Shown in pieces: positions 22,058-36,365 of a stretch of 64,000 nucleotides of DNA. Below the pieces are notes generated by a model, which was not told where the DNA came from, did not search any database, and saw nothing but the letters and a program-made list of their open reading frames with translations. Made by a program: the position numbers and the translations under genes. The DNA comes from Myxocyprinus asiaticus. Taxonomy: Eukaryota > Chordata > Actinopteri > Cypriniformes > Catostomidae. Within the stretch, counting starts at the first letter, position 1, and each line of letters begins with the position of its first letter. The stretch covers positions 36,533,831 to 36,597,830 of the forward strand of contig NC_059368.1 of assembly GCF_019703515.2 (NCBI RefSeq). The letters are read 5' to 3'.

Positions 22058-24951
22058 ACACATACCAAGGCGCCATACAATCACCCCCCCCCAAATCAAT
22101 TATTTATCTATTTATTTTGAGATATCTTTTATAAATTCAAGTAAATGTCAGCCTTATGTAAAATACAATTTTTTCGGCCAAATGCGTGATGGACTACAGC
22201 AGCACGAGCACATGCACTCGAGTGCACGCTCAGGGAATCCACGTCTCACAGGTGCAGCGTGTTTATTTGGAGGACTACAGAGAACAGCCTGAAGGCCCAA
22301 GCATACTCGAACGCAGATGCATCTTGCTACGCAAGCTCGATTTCACACGTCGTTGCATTGCGAAATGTGTCAGAGTGCAATTCATAACCTAACGCAAGTA
22401 TGCGCTATATTCTCAATGTCTTTTTCAAAAATTTTCTTTTTCAATCAACAACTGTCATGGCGGAGCAGCAATTTGAGGAGAATCTTGCCAAACAAGTTAG
22501 ATAATACATCGTTTTCTGTAGTCTTTTTAGCAAATACAAAAGCACACTCAACTCCACCACATCCAGTTTCGTGGCGCTTAAAAAACTCTTTCGCCCCCTT
22601 GTGGTCCAAGGTTTGTAACAGCCAGAGCAACACAAGATCGCATGTGACGTATGTACAATGGGACCACGCTTTGGCCATGAGTTGCGAAGCGCTCGCGTTT
22701 GTGTACTTGCATGAAGTATGTTTGGGCCCTTAGATTCACAAAAGGCTTCCAAACACAAAGATAAGGTGCAGTTTACTTTGTGTACAAAGCTGATAGTTTA
22801 AATTCAAATAAGCGACAGAATTAGTCCAACAGTATGGAGGAGTTTAAAATATTTAAGTCCTGCTGTGATGAGGCAGATGAGAAATGAGGATCTAAATGCA
22901 GCTTTAATGAAAAGCAAAAGATGAACAAAGTAACTCAGAATAAAACGAAACAAAAACACGGGAAACCATGCACAGAACATGACACATGTAAAGACTGACA
23001 AAGAAACCAGGGGAAACAAGGGCTTAAATAAACAGGGGCAAACAAGGAAACGAGGAGCACCTGGGGAAACAATCAGGGGAAAACCAATCATAAAATGAAA
23101 CTACAAAAAGACTACAAACTAATAGGAAACAGGAACTAAACAAGAATTTCAACATAAAAGTCAGCACAAAAACAGGGAATATGTGACACCTGCATGTATT
23201 TAATGTATAATGATAAAGCGAAAGATGCCTTAATACCCTAAATATGTGCAAGGTAACCGTTTGTAATATTTGGTTAACTGTGAGAGTTCACGAACTGTTA
23301 TTCTGTTGTTTGTAAGGACTCGGGATTAAAAAATGTATTGCCATGGATTCGTCAAACACAAACTCAGAATAGCAGGGAATAAAGTGGAGTGAGCTATTCT
23401 TTTTTCTTTTTTTTTTTTTTTAGCTTTTTAGTGAGCTAAAAAGAACAATACACAGATCTTCAAATGATAAAATCAAAACAACATTAGCTCACCGTTTATC
23501 AAGCGCTGAAACTTTGCCAGGTGAAAAACAATTTGGAATCATGTGTAACAGTCACATTAAATCCTTTTTGCAACCTGAACTTCATCAGATTGTTGATTTG
23601 TGACACTGGCGACTCCCGATAATTTCACGTAGTGTGTACAGAACCAAACCGAACAACTAGTTTTCAATGACATTATCAGTAGCACGCGAGATGTGTCCGT
23701 GCTCTCCTGGTGTAAATAACATAAACAGAGTGTGCGCACTGTCTAACAGCAGCCGCTTAGATGCGCATAAACAAAACATGGCGACTTTGTCAACGGCAGC
23801 TAACTGAATATTGCAGTTTGATAATACGTCTCTGGGTGGAGAATCTCTTTCCTCAGAAATAGGAAACACAAAATGGGTTAAACCTGTATCATTCATGTTT
23901 GCTATGGTTATCACTTGTCAATCACCGCAGTTGTGGGAGTAACTCCTGTATTCTGTACACACATGGAACGAAAATTTAGGGGATTTTAGTCCTGCATGTA
24001 AATATGGTTGTCACTCCTGAAACTCTGTAATGTGTACGTGGCCCATTTCACTCGCTTTTGTCGCCCACCGCTGGACATTTCAATGGTAAACTGCAGCGAA
24101 ACATGTAATGAAGCACGTAATTTCAATTAGCAAAAATGTTGCCAAGGTCACGTGTGTTTGTGAGATCAGGCTGCCTAAACGAAACACTTTCTCTTACACT
24201 TTCAAAATACGTTAATGTCCATTTTATTTGTCAGCAACTAAAAAGACAAATATTTCTTATTCAATGATACTTTCCTCTTATCATCTTTCTTGAAATAATC
24301 ATATAGATATTGATTACTTTTTGAACTTATGTCATTATGTAATTTACTGTAAATCATATTACCAAAACTAGGATTCGTAACTAAATACACAATTTAATAA
24401 GTTAACACAACTGAATTCATTTTTCATTGTCATGAATGCTGTGTTCCCTCTTATCAGACACATTCATGGTAAGATCTGTTTCATGAGTCTAGTATGGATC
24501 AGGTTACCGTGTACACTTGCCATGAGTAATTTAATCATCAGTAAAGGAACCAGCCTGCCAGCACCTTATTGTCAATGCAAGGCACTCTGTAAACATGGCA
24601 CTGTTTACTGTCAGTGGTCTGTGGTATAGAAAACCTGATCCCCCCCCATTCATTGTTGCCACCAGGCAAGTGTTGTAGCACTGCACAGTGACCAGGTGGC
24701 ATAATCGATTGGTATAAAGATAGGAGGCTTTATTGCAATGGACTCACCCTCAGATTATCTTCATAGTTCCAGAAAAAAAGAGCATTTGATCGTTTAAAAA
24801 GCTTTCAAAAAAGCAGCTTAGATGAGACTAACAAACTCTACCAAAAGCTTCAACCCACTTTTGTCATTGTCTCCAATCTGCTCCCAGAATCACATTACTA
24901 CAGTATACCTACATTTTTGCAACATGATTTCTTAGTTGTTTGTTGTATGTG
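22058..24951. other. kcnk3 intron: one unclassified repeat-like block, otherwise nothing
   Basis: 22860-23200 (GAGGATCTAAATGCAGCTTT, AACGAGGAGCACCTGGGGAA) resembles the edge of a fish LTR or DNA element, but no boundaries could be set. Open frames at 22317-22733 overlap each other on both strands and show no recognisable domain. A T run lies at 23401-23420. Confidence 0.35.
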
Positions 24952-25105
24952 TCACGACAGATTTCTGGTGAAATTAACACTAAAGGCTTTACAACAACAT
25001 TGACTTTTATTATCTTTTATACAAATCACGAGTAAAACAGCAGATTAGCAGTTCATAAACACTTACTTTTTGCCCTGTACTGTGTACAATGCAATCTTGT
25101 GACAT
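24952..25105. repeat. Unclassified dispersed repeat (copy 1)
   Basis: Shares ACTTTTATT, ATACAAATCA, GAGTAAAA, CAGTTCAT and CTTTTTGCCCTG-type blocks, in order, with 37095-37262 in the same intron. Same orientation, perhaps 70 percent similar. Family unknown. Confidence 0.6.
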
Positions 25106-25106
25106 C

Positions 25107-25264
25107 TAAACAGTGTTGGGCAAGCTATTTAAAAAAAATTTGCTAGCTAAGCTACCAACAACTCAACAGAAAAATTAGTTAAGCTAAGATAAAAGCTACA
25201 CTTCAGAGAAACTAGCAAGTTACACTACAAGCTACATGCCAAAAGTAGCTTACTACATTTAAGC
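25107..25264. mobile_element. hAT-like miniature element, partial
   Basis: Begins CAGTGTTGGGCAAGCTATTT and is built of AAGCTA/TAGCTT units, as in widespread fish elements with CAGTGTTGGG termini. The right end is not seen; a Tc1/mariner element starts directly after it. Confidence 0.5.
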
Positions 25265-25572
25265 TACAACCCCAATTCCAAAAATGTTGGGACAGTATGA
25301 AATATGCTAATAAAAAAAAAGGTAGTGATTTGTAAATTATATTCACCCTTTGCTGTATTGAAAGCACTACAACTAAACATTATATGATATTTTACCTTGT
25401 GAACGTCATTGTTTTATGAAAATGTACAAAGTAATTTCAAATCAGATGATTACAACACACTCCAAAAAAATTTGAGACGGGCAATTTAAGACTAATAGCA
25501 ATTTGACGAGTTCAAATAACAAGGCAATGTGAAACAGGAGATGTTAAACAGGTGAGGCAATCGTGTCATAAT

Positions 25573-25697
25573 CAGTGTTAGGTAACGTTACTTTTAAAAG
25601 TAACTCGTTAGAATATTGCGTTACTTTACTCGTAACTCAAAAAAGTAATCTGATTACGTAACGCACGTTGCTTTTATCGAGTTACCCCCAACACTGG
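25573..25697. mobile_element. Short hAT-like miniature element nested in the Tc1/mariner element
   Basis: Ends CAGTGTTAGGTAACGTTACT and inverted CCAGTGTTGGGGGTAACTCG. The inside is a run of AAAGTAAC/GTTACTTT units. Its position inside 25267-26963 shows that it inserted later. Confidence 0.7.
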
Positions 25698-25739
25698 TCA
25701 TAGTATACCAGCAGCCTCCAAAAACAGCCTAGACCTTCA

Positions 25740-26745
25740 AGAGCAGGGATCGTTCGAGACTTGTCAATTTGCCAACAGATACTTCAGCAAATAATCCAGC
25801 ACTTTGAGAACAATGTTCCCCAAAGACAAATTTGAAGGATTTTGGGCATTTCACCCTCTACAGTGCACAATATAGTTAAAAGATTCAAGAAATCTGGTCA
25901 AATGTCGGTGTGTAAAGGGCAAGACGAAAACCACTTCTGAATGCGTGTGATCTCTGATCCCTCAGACGTCACTGTCTTAAAAAACATCATTCATCTGTAA
26001 TGGATATCATGAACATGGGCTTGGGATAACTTTAGTAAACCTTTGTTAGTCAACACCATTCGCCGCTGCAGCCACAGATGCAAGTTAAGTCTTTACTATG
26101 CAAAGCAGAAGCCCTACATCAACACTGACCAGAAGTGCTGCTGACTTCTCTGGGCTCGGTCTCATCTTAGAGAGAAAGTAGAACAGTGGAACCGTGTTTT
26201 TTGTTCCGATGAGTCCACATTTCAAATAGTTTTTGAAAAACACAGCCGTTGTGTTCTCCGAGCCAAAGAGGAAAAGGACCATCCAAGCTATTATCAGCGT
26301 CAGGTCCAAAAGCCAGTGTCTGTATGGGCCAGGGGTGTGTCAGTTCCCATGGCATGGGTATCTCACACATCTGTGAGGGCACCATTAATGCAGACAGATA
26401 GGTACAAATTTTGGAGCAGCATATATTGCCATCCAGCACCGTCTTTTCCAGGGACGGAAAAGCATTCCGGCATTTTCAAACCACATACTGGCCAAATAAG
26501 CAGAGATTGCGGGTGCTAGATTGGCCTGCCTGCAGTCCTGACCATCTCCAATTGAGAATGTGTGGTGCATTAGGAAGCGCACAATACAACGAAGACCCCG
26601 TACAATTGTGCAGCTGAAGACCTGCATAATGGATGAATGGGGAAAAATTCCACTTTCTAAACTTAACAAACTTGTGTCTTCAGTGCCTAAATGCTTAATA
26701 AGTGTTATTAGAAGAAATGGTGATGTTACACAGTGGTAAACACTC
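25740..26745 (+). pseudogene. Transposase relic of the 25267-26963 element
   Basis: Scattered plus-strand fragments, such as KFWSSIYCHPAPSFPG and VLDWPACSPD, fall in transposase order, but many stops and frameshifts separate them. The DWP-x-SPD block is the usual approach to the last catalytic acidic residue in the Tc1/mariner superfamily. Confidence 0.6.
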
Positions 26746-26963
26746 AACTATCCCAACTTTTTTGGAGTGTGTTGCAATCATTTTATTTGAAATTACTGTA
26801 CATTAAAAAAAAAAAAACAAAGAAATTCACAAGGTAAAATATCATATAATGTGTAGTTGTAGTGCTTTCAATATAGCAAAGGGTGAATATAATTTACAAA
26901 TCACTCCTTTTTGTTTTTATTAGCATTTTTCATACTGTCCCAACTTTTTCGGAATTGGGGTTG

Positions 26964-27369
26964 TATTTCATTATCTTTTCAACTGGATGCACAGAGCACA
27001 GTCATAGACAAACTTCTAAAAGACTTATTCACATTATGTTTTTAAAGCCATGGTACAGCATAGTACAATGTAATGCAATACCGGATACAAGTATTCAGTA
27101 TGGTGCAACATAAAATGTACGAATGTGCATGTAAAAAAAAAAACTCTAGATACATTTACAATTCATTTTATCCTGTAATTTTGTGTATATGAAATCCATA
27201 TTAATTTACCATTGTATTTACATGGTGCTCCCAGGTAATGGTACATGTCCAAAAAACTTGGTAATGCCATAGTGCTTTTTTTATATGTTTTCGTGTAGTG
27301 TTTTGATACACTTTTGATGGTAAAATCTTTACCTGTAGTAGTCGTTCACAAGCTGCACACGTGTTGAAC
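26964..27369. other. kcnk3 intron, nothing recognised
   Basis: AT-rich, no identified element or exon. Confidence 0.4.
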
Positions 27370-27895
27370 TTATAGGGATAGTTCACCCAAAAAATCATTT
27401 ACTCACACTCGTGCCATCCCAGATGTGTAAGGCTTTCTTTCTTCTGCAGAACACCAATTATGATTTTCAGAAGAATATTTCAGCTCTGTAGGTCCATACA
27501 ATGCAAGTGAATGGGTGCCAAAATTTTGAAGCTTCAAAAAGCACATAAAGGCATCATACATGTAATCCATTCGAGTCCAGTGGTTTAATCCATATCTTCA
27601 GAAGTGATATAATAGTTGTGGGTGAGAAACAGATCAATATTTAAGTACTTTTTGCAAAACAAATTATCCTCCCTGCCCAGCAGGGGGCAATATGCATGAA
27701 GAATGTCACCAAAAACACCAGAAGAAGAATGTGAAAATGGAGGCTGACTGAGCAGGGAGGAGAATTTATAGGAAAAAAGGAACTTAAATATTGATCTGTT
27801 TCTCACCCACACCTATCATATCACTTCTGGAGATATGGATTTAACCACTGGAGTCTTATTGATTACTTTTATGCTGACTTATGTGATTTTTGGAG
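27370..27895. mobile_element. Long-TIR miniature element, family A (copy A4), right end lost
   Basis: Left arm TATAGGGATAGTTCACCC through the centre CCTCCCTGCCCAGCAGGG to the inner part of the right half (ACCTATCATATCACTTCTG). The terminal 200 bases of the right half are missing after TGTGATTTTTGGAGACT. Confidence 0.82.
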
Positions 27896-28638
27896 ACTAT
27901 TTTAATAATATTGAGTGTTTTCAGCTAGCCTTTGATTATGGGCAAAATTTGCTTAAAGAAAATAATCCTATCAATCATTCAACATAAATTTTGAAAAGGC
28001 AATTTATTTCCACAACACTAGTAAAGTTTTTGTTTCCTAAACCATTTCTGATTTCTGAATTTGTGTTCAGAATGTTGAATGTGAAAGACTTTGGGATCAA
28101 TAAAGTTCCAGGGTCCAGCGACAGTACAGCAGGACATGAGCTCCTCTCTTGCCCTCCTCTGCAGGGAAGGAGTGTTTTGGATGGAAAGAATGTGAACTGA
28201 AAAAATAAATACCCCCCTGGCCAGCAGAGCAGCAGTTCATACATCGGTCGGAATCTGTGGCTTTTTGCACTTTATACATTTTGGATGACTTTTCACTTAG
28301 AGAATCTGTTGGTCAGCTTGACAGCTTTAGTGTTCCAGCTAATTTTTCAAAAGGACAATTGATTGACCATAAAAGTCTTTACAGCAATTTACACTTAAGA
28401 CTGATTCGGGTATTCAGGTTATTTGGTTAACCAATGTGTCTTTTAATAGTTGATTCTAAAATAATTATATTTGGTTCCCCCTAATTTTCAACCCCCACAA
28501 CATTCAATCCTCTGCACTACCAACCTGCAGGATTTCTGTTGGAGAAGAAAGAGAAGTTTAAGCACTTTTAGTGCCTTGTGATATCTATTTTGGGATGACT
28601 GTACTCCAGTGTAAGATCCTCATATGTATGGATACATA
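27896..28638. other. kcnk3 intron, nothing recognised
   Basis: No element boundary, exon or RNA gene identified. Confidence 0.4.
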
Positions 28639-29290
28639 TACACTGCTCAGCCAGAACATTAAAACCACTGACAGGTGAAGTGAATAACATCGATTATCTC
28701 ATTACAATGGCACCTGACAAGGGGTGGGATATATTAGGCAGCAAGTGAACAGTCAGTTCTTGAATTTCATGTGCTGGAAGCAGGAAAAATGGGCAAGTGT
28801 AAGGATCTGAGTGACTTTGACAAGGGCCATATTGTGATGGCTAGACGACTGGGTAAGAACATCTCCAAAATGACAGGTCTTTTGGGGTGTTCCCAGTATG
28901 CAGTGGTTAGTACCTACCAAAAGTGGTCCAAGGAAGGACAACCGGTGAACCGGCGACAGGGTCATGGCAGCCCATGGCTCATTGATACGTATGGGGAGTG
29001 AAGGCTCGCACGTCTGGTCCAATCCCACAGAAGAGCTACTAGAGCACAAATGGCTGAAAAACTTAATGCTGGCCATGATAGAAAGGTGTCAGAACACACA
29101 GTGCATCACAGCTTGCTGCATATGGGGCTGCGTAGCCGCAGACTGGTCAGAGTGCCCATGCTGACCCCTGTCCACCGCTGAAAGCACCTACAATGGGCAC
29201 ATGAGTGTCGGAACTGGACCATGGAGCAATGGAAGAAGGTGGCCTGGTCTGATGAATCACGTTTTCTTTTAGATCATATGGACGGCTGGG
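28639..29290 (+). pseudogene. Tc1-like element, 5' half, decayed transposase
   Basis: Starts with terminal-repeat sequence CACTGCTCAGCCAGAACATT. The translated N-terminal part ([40 protein letters not shown]) is a transposase helix-turn-helix region. The frame breaks near 29001. The remainder keeps WSDESRFL-like sequence (GATGAATCACGTTTTCTTTT, about 29251) as the first catalytic block before the element is lost. Its matching 3' terminus may be the one at 31271-31318. Confidence 0.82.
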
Positions 29291-30944
<1,654 letters not shown>

Positions 30945-30948
<4 letters not shown>

Positions 30949-31318
30949 TTAGATAATCGCATGGATGATTGTTAGTGCCAGACGGGCTTGTTTGAGTATT
31001 TTTGTAACTGCTGATCTCCTGGGATTTTCACACACAACAGTCTCTAGAATTTACTCAGAATGATGCCAAAAACAAAAAACGTCCAGTGAGCGGCAGTTCT
31101 GTGGACAGAAACGCCTTGTTGATGAGAGAGGTCAATAGAGAATGGCCAGACTGGTTCAAACTGACAAAGTCTACGGTAACTCAGATAGACACTCTGTACA
31201 ATTGTGGCGAGAAGAATATAATCTCAGAATGCTATTTTGAGATGCAGGTTGGCGCTGTTTTAGCAGCACGAGGGTGACCTACACAATATTAGGCAGGTGG
31301 CTTTAATGTTGTGGCTGA
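30945..31318 (+). mobile_element. Tc1-like 3' fragment (third family)
   Basis: GATTAGATAATCGCATGGAT, GCCAGACGGGCTTGTTTGAG, AACTGCTGATCTCCTGGGAT and GCCAGACTGGTTCAAACTGA recur in variant form in 31610-32883. The end, ATTAGGCAGGTGGCTTTAAT then GTTGTGGCTGAT, is the inverted counterpart of the terminus at 28639. No intact frame. Confidence 0.72.
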
Positions 31319-31320
31319 TT

Positions 31321-31321
<1 letters not shown>

Positions 31322-31391
<70 letters not shown>
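31322..31391. repeat. Compound microsatellite (TG)n(TA)n(CA)n
   Basis: About 10 TG, 6 TA and 19 CA units between two Tc1-type ends; the TG and CA arms could pair as a hairpin. Confidence 0.95.
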
Positions 31392-31393
<2 letters not shown>

Positions 31394-31540
31394 GCGGCCA
31401 AAAGTTTTGAATAATGTACAGATTTTGCTGTTTCGGAAGCATTCAATTGTGATCAGTTGAATGCCACTTTGGTGAATAAAAGTACCAATTTTCTTTCCAT
31501 AAGAGCAAAATCTGTACATTATTCCAAACTTTTGGCCACC

Positions 31541-31543
<3 letters not shown>
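31389..31543. mobile_element. Short inverted-repeat miniature element (Tc1/mariner-like)
   Basis: Ends CACTGGCGGCCAAAAGTTTT and inverted CACTGGTGGCCAAAAGTTTG, with the match continuing over about 40 bases (AATAATGTACAGATTTTGCT). Total about 155 bases, non-coding. Flanked by CA and TG microsatellites. Confidence 0.8.

Positions 31544-31550
<7 letters not shown>

Positions 31551-31605
<55 letters not shown>
31551..31605. repeat. (TA)n microsatellite
   Basis: About 27 TA units between a miniature element and a Tc1-like element. Confidence 0.95.
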
Positions 31606-31608
<3 letters not shown>

Positions 31609-31609
31609 A

Positions 31610-32883
31610 ACTCATTGGCCACATTATTAGGTACTCCTGTACATCTACTTATTCATGCGATTATCTAATCAGCCAATTGTGTGGCAGCAGTGCAATGCAT
31701 AAAATAATGCAGATATTGGTCAGGATCTTCAGTTAATGTTCACATCAACCATCAGAATGGGGAAAAATGTGATCTCAGGTATTTAGACTGTGGCATGATT
31801 GTTGGTGCCAGATGGGCTGGTTTGAGTATTTCTGTAACTGCTGATCTCCTGGGATTTTCATGCACAATGGTCTCTAGACTGTAAAGAGAATGGTGTGAAA
31901 AACAAAAAACATCCAGTGAGTGGCAGTTCAGTGGGTGAAAATGACTTGTAAATGACAGAGGTCAGAGGAAAATGGCCAGACTCGTCCAAGCTGACAGGAA
32001 GGTGACAGTAACCCAAATAATCACAAGTTACAACAGCGCTATACAGAAAAGCATTTATGAACATACAACACGTCAAACATTGAGGCGGATTGGCTACAGC
32101 AGCAGAAGATCCCTCCGGGTACCACTACTGTCAGCTTAGAACAGGAACCTGAGGCTGCAGTGGGCACACGCTCACCAAAACTGGACATTAGATGATTGGA
32201 AACACATCGCCTGGTCTGACAAATCTGGATTTTAGCTGAGGTACACAAATGGTAAGCCCACTGTAACCCCAGTTTTCTGTTCTTGGCTGACAGAAGTGGA
32301 ACCCAACGTGGTCTTCTGCTGTTGTAACCCATCTGCCTCAATGTTTGACATGTTGTGCATTATGGGATGCTATTCTGCTCACTACAATTGTACAGAGGGG
32401 TTATCTGAGTTACTGTTGCCTGTCTGTCACCTCAAACCAGTCTGGAATGCTTTTCTGCATGGCACTGTAGTAACGCGTGTTTATTTGGGTTACTGTCACC
32501 TTCCTGTCAGCTCGAACCAGTCTGGCCATTCTCCGTTGACCTCTTTCATCAACAAGGTGTTTTCGTCCACAGAACTGCCACTCACTGCATGTTTTTTGGT
32601 TTTTGCACCATTCTCTATATATTCTTGAGACTGTTGCATGTGAAAATCCCAGTTACAGAAATACTCAAACCAGCCTGTCTAGAACCAACAATCATGCCAC
32701 GGTCTAAATCACTGAGATCACATTTTGTTTCCTATTCTGATGGTTGATGTGAACATTAACTGAGGCTCCTGACACGTATCTGCATGATTATATACTTTAC
32801 ACTGCTGCCACATGATTGGCTGATTAGATAATCGCATGAATAAGTAGGTGTACAGGTGAACCTAATAAAGTGGCCGGTGAGTG
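31610..32883. mobile_element. Foldback Tc1-like element with inverted half-copies
   Basis: Outer ends ACTCATTGGCCACATTATTA and inverted CACTCACCGGCCACTTTATT. Similarity continues inward for about 400 bases per side: the left arm (31740-32080, transposase-like sequence reading rightward: CAACCATCAGAATGGGGAAA, GGCCAGACTCGTCCAAGCTG) reappears inverted at 32440-32765. Such structure arises when one half of a transposon is duplicated in inverse. No full transposase frame survives. Confidence 0.75.
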
Positions 32884-35269
32884 TATATAATCAAGGAACC
32901 AAATTATTACATAAAAGAGAAAAACGAATAGCATTATGCAATCACGTAACTCTGCAGCACTGATTTGCTATTCTGGATTTTCAAGAAGATGTGAAAGATT
33001 AAAAGTGACAGCAGCAGGACATCTGACCAGACTCTTGTCAGCCCTGAAACCATTGCTAGAGTTACATATACTAAACATAGCTGTTCAGCACTAGATTTTT
33101 AGTTTTATCCGTGCCCTAGGATAATCTGATTATTAATCATTTTTTTACTCCTTGATTTAGGGCTGGTTGGCTGACAATGACGTAATTCTAATTAAGGTGG
33201 ATGTATTCCAGATCTGCCTTTGATCTATCTTAACATGCACTTAGCTACATATACTGTATATGTGGCTAGATATAGCTGAACCATTAGTCCTAAAGTTGTG
33301 TTTGTCCCTTAATGTGGTTTATCTTTTGGTTTAACCAATGGAAAACACCTTTAATCCATTATTTTGCATCATCCCTTCCCCCAACACAAAACACATGCAC
33401 ACACACAATCAAACACACTCACACCTTCTCTAAGTATTTAATCCCCAACCCCTTTTTAATGTGTTGAATTACTGTGCGGATTTGCCGTGACTATAGTACA
33501 TTTGATGATAAGGTGACACACACATTCACAAAAAAAAAAATATTTTGGGAGATTTAAGCTGAATGGATGGAGAGAAGCAGAGACATGAAAATGAGCTCTA
33601 GACATCAGCCCTGTTTGTGCAGATGGCTTGCTGAGTTAGTTTCAGAGAAATAATTCATGCTGCTTCTAAAATAAGAGCAATAGACTGCATCGAAATGCAA
33701 TGCAAATACAAATACAAATGAGACATTGCAAGAGAGGATGTCAAAAATGATTTCAGTTTATCCAAAGAGCTCTTGATACAACAGGTGTTAAACTTCAACA
33801 GGTGAAGGTATGGATCGTCTTGTTTAGTGTACAGTGTTAAAAAAAAAAAATCACCTCTTACGTTTAATCTTTGTCTACCTTTTCTTCAAAATGAACTTAT
33901 GTTGTGCTCTGACTACATAAATAAGGGTTAAATTCTACCCCTCACACCAATAGCAAGGAACTTTTTTGATATTCTCGTTTCATTGAGTCTATCAAGGAAC
34001 AATTCTCAAATTAAAGCAATACCAAAAAATGAAAATTCTGCCATTGTTTACTCGCCCTCATGTTGTTCCAAAGTTGCCCATACAACTTCTTTCTTTTGCA
34101 AAACACTAAAGATATTTGTCAGTATGTTAGTCTCAGTCACTATTCAATTGTATTGCATCTTTTGTCTTAAAATGGAAGTGATTGGTGACTAAAGGCCTTT
34201 GCACACCAAAGGCAACACGGTTATGAGAGGTGAATCGCCAACGAATTGTCCTTTCACGTAAAAAGTGACATGAATGATCGCCTTTATTACATTCACGCCT
34301 TTGCAATAGGTGACAAGCAATTTTACCTCGGCATGGTAGGTGGTGCAAAGCCACCTATGAAAAACTGGCAGCTGGAGGTAACTGCCGGAAGATGGATGGG
34401 CTTTTCGTTGGCAGCAGCCAATCACTCGCATGCTTGAGGGGAAGAAGTTTTCCCTGAATCTGAGCATAGTTGAGCCAACACCGTCTTTTAACAAGATAGA
34501 TCGAGACCTGTTATTTTGGTAATAACTTTAAATAGACAAAATGCTACTACCTTTTGCCTTTTAGAGGCAAACTAGTGAACTAAACCTAAATCAAAAAGCA
34601 TTGTTTTCAATTACCAAAAACATTTTCTTGACATTTGTCTTTCATAACCATTCCATGTTTTTCTCAGACTATAACATATATTAATATAGGGCAGAAATGT
34701 TGTGTAATTCTAGTTGTGTTGTTTATATCATACAAAATAGGAATAGCTTAATATACTTGTTGTCTAAAAGACTGATGACAGCATTTTTTTGTCCATAGAC
34801 ATTTATTTATCCTTATAATATTTTATTGCTAAATGCGAACATTTCAAATTCAGTTTCACATTGTGTAGGGCAGTTCTAATTTCAAATGATCTCATTCAGA
34901 ATACAAGACTTGTAATAATAATGACAATGCTAACAAATCTTTATACATACAATTGAAGAAATATGTTATAACTATGGCTGAGTTTAGCAATTGGCTGCTG
35001 TCACTGTTTGGACACTACTGTCACTTTAGAAGAACGCATCAGCTAAATAGCAGATGTTCAAAATAGTAAAATTTGTTCTTTATCATAGGGACAATTTTAT
35101 AAACCAAGGGTGTGTGCCATTTACACTACTCAGATGTACCTTTTGAGGGTATATACTGTATTTGTACCATACAGTACATTTCTTTTTGTTATCTACAGTA
35201 TATAACATACTGTAAGGGTACTGCCCAGGAGGCGATCGCTATCGAGGGAGCCCCATGCATTCTACCTTG
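32884..35269. other. kcnk3 intron, mostly unassigned
   Basis: 34018-34080 (CCAAAAAATGAAAATTCTGC, CTCGCCCTCATGTTGTTCC) is a fragment related to, but distinct from, family A. 33838-33850 is an A run. The rest shows no element or exon. Confidence 0.4.
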
Positions 35270-35405
35270 CCATGGGCCCTGCCTGTTGCTTGGGACAGCC
35301 CTGGTGATAGCACTGCCAAGGTCATGGGTTTGATTCCCAGGGTAAACACATTGATAAATGCACTTTAAGTCATTCTGGATAAAAGTGTTTGCAAAATGTT
35401 TTACG
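35270..35405 (+). mobile_element. tRNA-derived SINE fragment, family V
   Basis: AAGGTCATGGGTTTGATTCC (B box) then AAATGCACTTTAAGTCATTC and GGATAAAAGTGTTTGCAAAA, the tail commonly seen in fish tRNA SINEs. Related to 11025-11170. Confidence 0.65.
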
Positions 35406-35647
35406 TCGTTCAATTTATTGCAGTTACAGCTCCTTTAATGGACATTCAGCAAACATATCTCAAGTGCCCTTCATTCGAAGTTGCGCTCTGTCCAGCTGTG
35501 TTTGAAGTTGAAAGCAACGTTTCCCCATCTTGTGCTAGCTGCTGTCTATGTCTGCATCTGAAAACTGGAAAATGCTGCATATGAAGGCTGTATATGGAGG
35601 TAGGATGAAAACAAGATGCTTTTCAAACTGTCATGAGACCAGTTTCC

Positions 35648-36365
35648 TTATAGGGATAGTTCACCCAAAAATGAAACTTCTCTCATAATTTACTCACCCT
35701 CAAGCCATCCTAGATGTATATGACTTTCTTTTATCTGCTGAACACAAAATAAAGTTTTTTAGTAGAATATCTCAGCTCATTAGGTCCATATAATGCAAGT
35801 AAATAGTGGCAAAATTTTGATGCTCCAAAAAGTGCATAAAGGCAGCATAAAAGTAATCCAAACTCCAATATTTTAATCCATATCTTCAGAAGTGATATGA
35901 TAGGTGTGTGAGAAACAGATCAATATTTAAGACATTTTTATGCTAGAAATGCTTCTCCCTGCCCAGTAGGGGGTGATATGCATGAAAAATGTGAATCACC
36001 AAAAACACAAGAGGAAGAATGTGAAAGTTAAAGTTGAGATTGACTGAGCAGGGAGGAGAATTTATAGTAAAAAAGGACTTAAATATTGACCTGTTTCTCA
36101 CCCACACCTATCATATTGCTTGTGAAGACATGGATTTAACCAATGGAGTCTTATGGATTACTTTTATGATGACCTATGTGATTTTTGGAGCTTCAAAATC
36201 TTGGCACCCATTCACATGCATTGTATGGACCAAAAGATTTGAGAAATTCTTCTAAAAATCTTAATTTGAGTTCAGCAGATGAAAGAAAGTCATACATATT
36301 TGGGATGGCACAAGGGTGAGTAAATTATGTGAGAATTTTAATTTTTGGTTGAACTATTCCTTTAA
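35648..36365. mobile_element. Long-TIR miniature element, family A (copy A5)
   Basis: Left arm TAGGGATAGTTCACCCAAAA, centre CTCCCTGCCCAGTAGGGGGT, right arm ending TTGGTTGAACTATTCCTTTAA at 36365. A complete copy, slightly longer than A2 because the centre carries TTGACTGAGCAGGGAGGAGA. Confidence 0.87.

Larger units (their letters stand above)
25267..26963. mobile_element. Tc1/mariner-type transposon with long inverted repeats
   Basis: Left end CAACCCCAATTCCAAAAATG and inverted right end CAACCCCAATTCCGAAAAAG, extending to about 85 bases of similarity, with TA at 25265-25266 and 26964-26965. The interior keeps a badly decayed transposase on the plus strand (for example a DWPACSPD block near 26520 and CLISVIRRNGDVTQW near 26690). 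A 125-base hAT-like element is inserted at 25573. Confidence 0.85.

Noticed and set aside
22317..22758. Overlapping 105- to 138-codon frames on both strands
   Set aside because: No domain, no splice context, overlapping frames; consistent with chance in a GC-richer patch.
31289..31736. Open frames encoding Ile-Tyr repeats
   Set aside because: Translation of TA microsatellites flanking Tc1-type ends.
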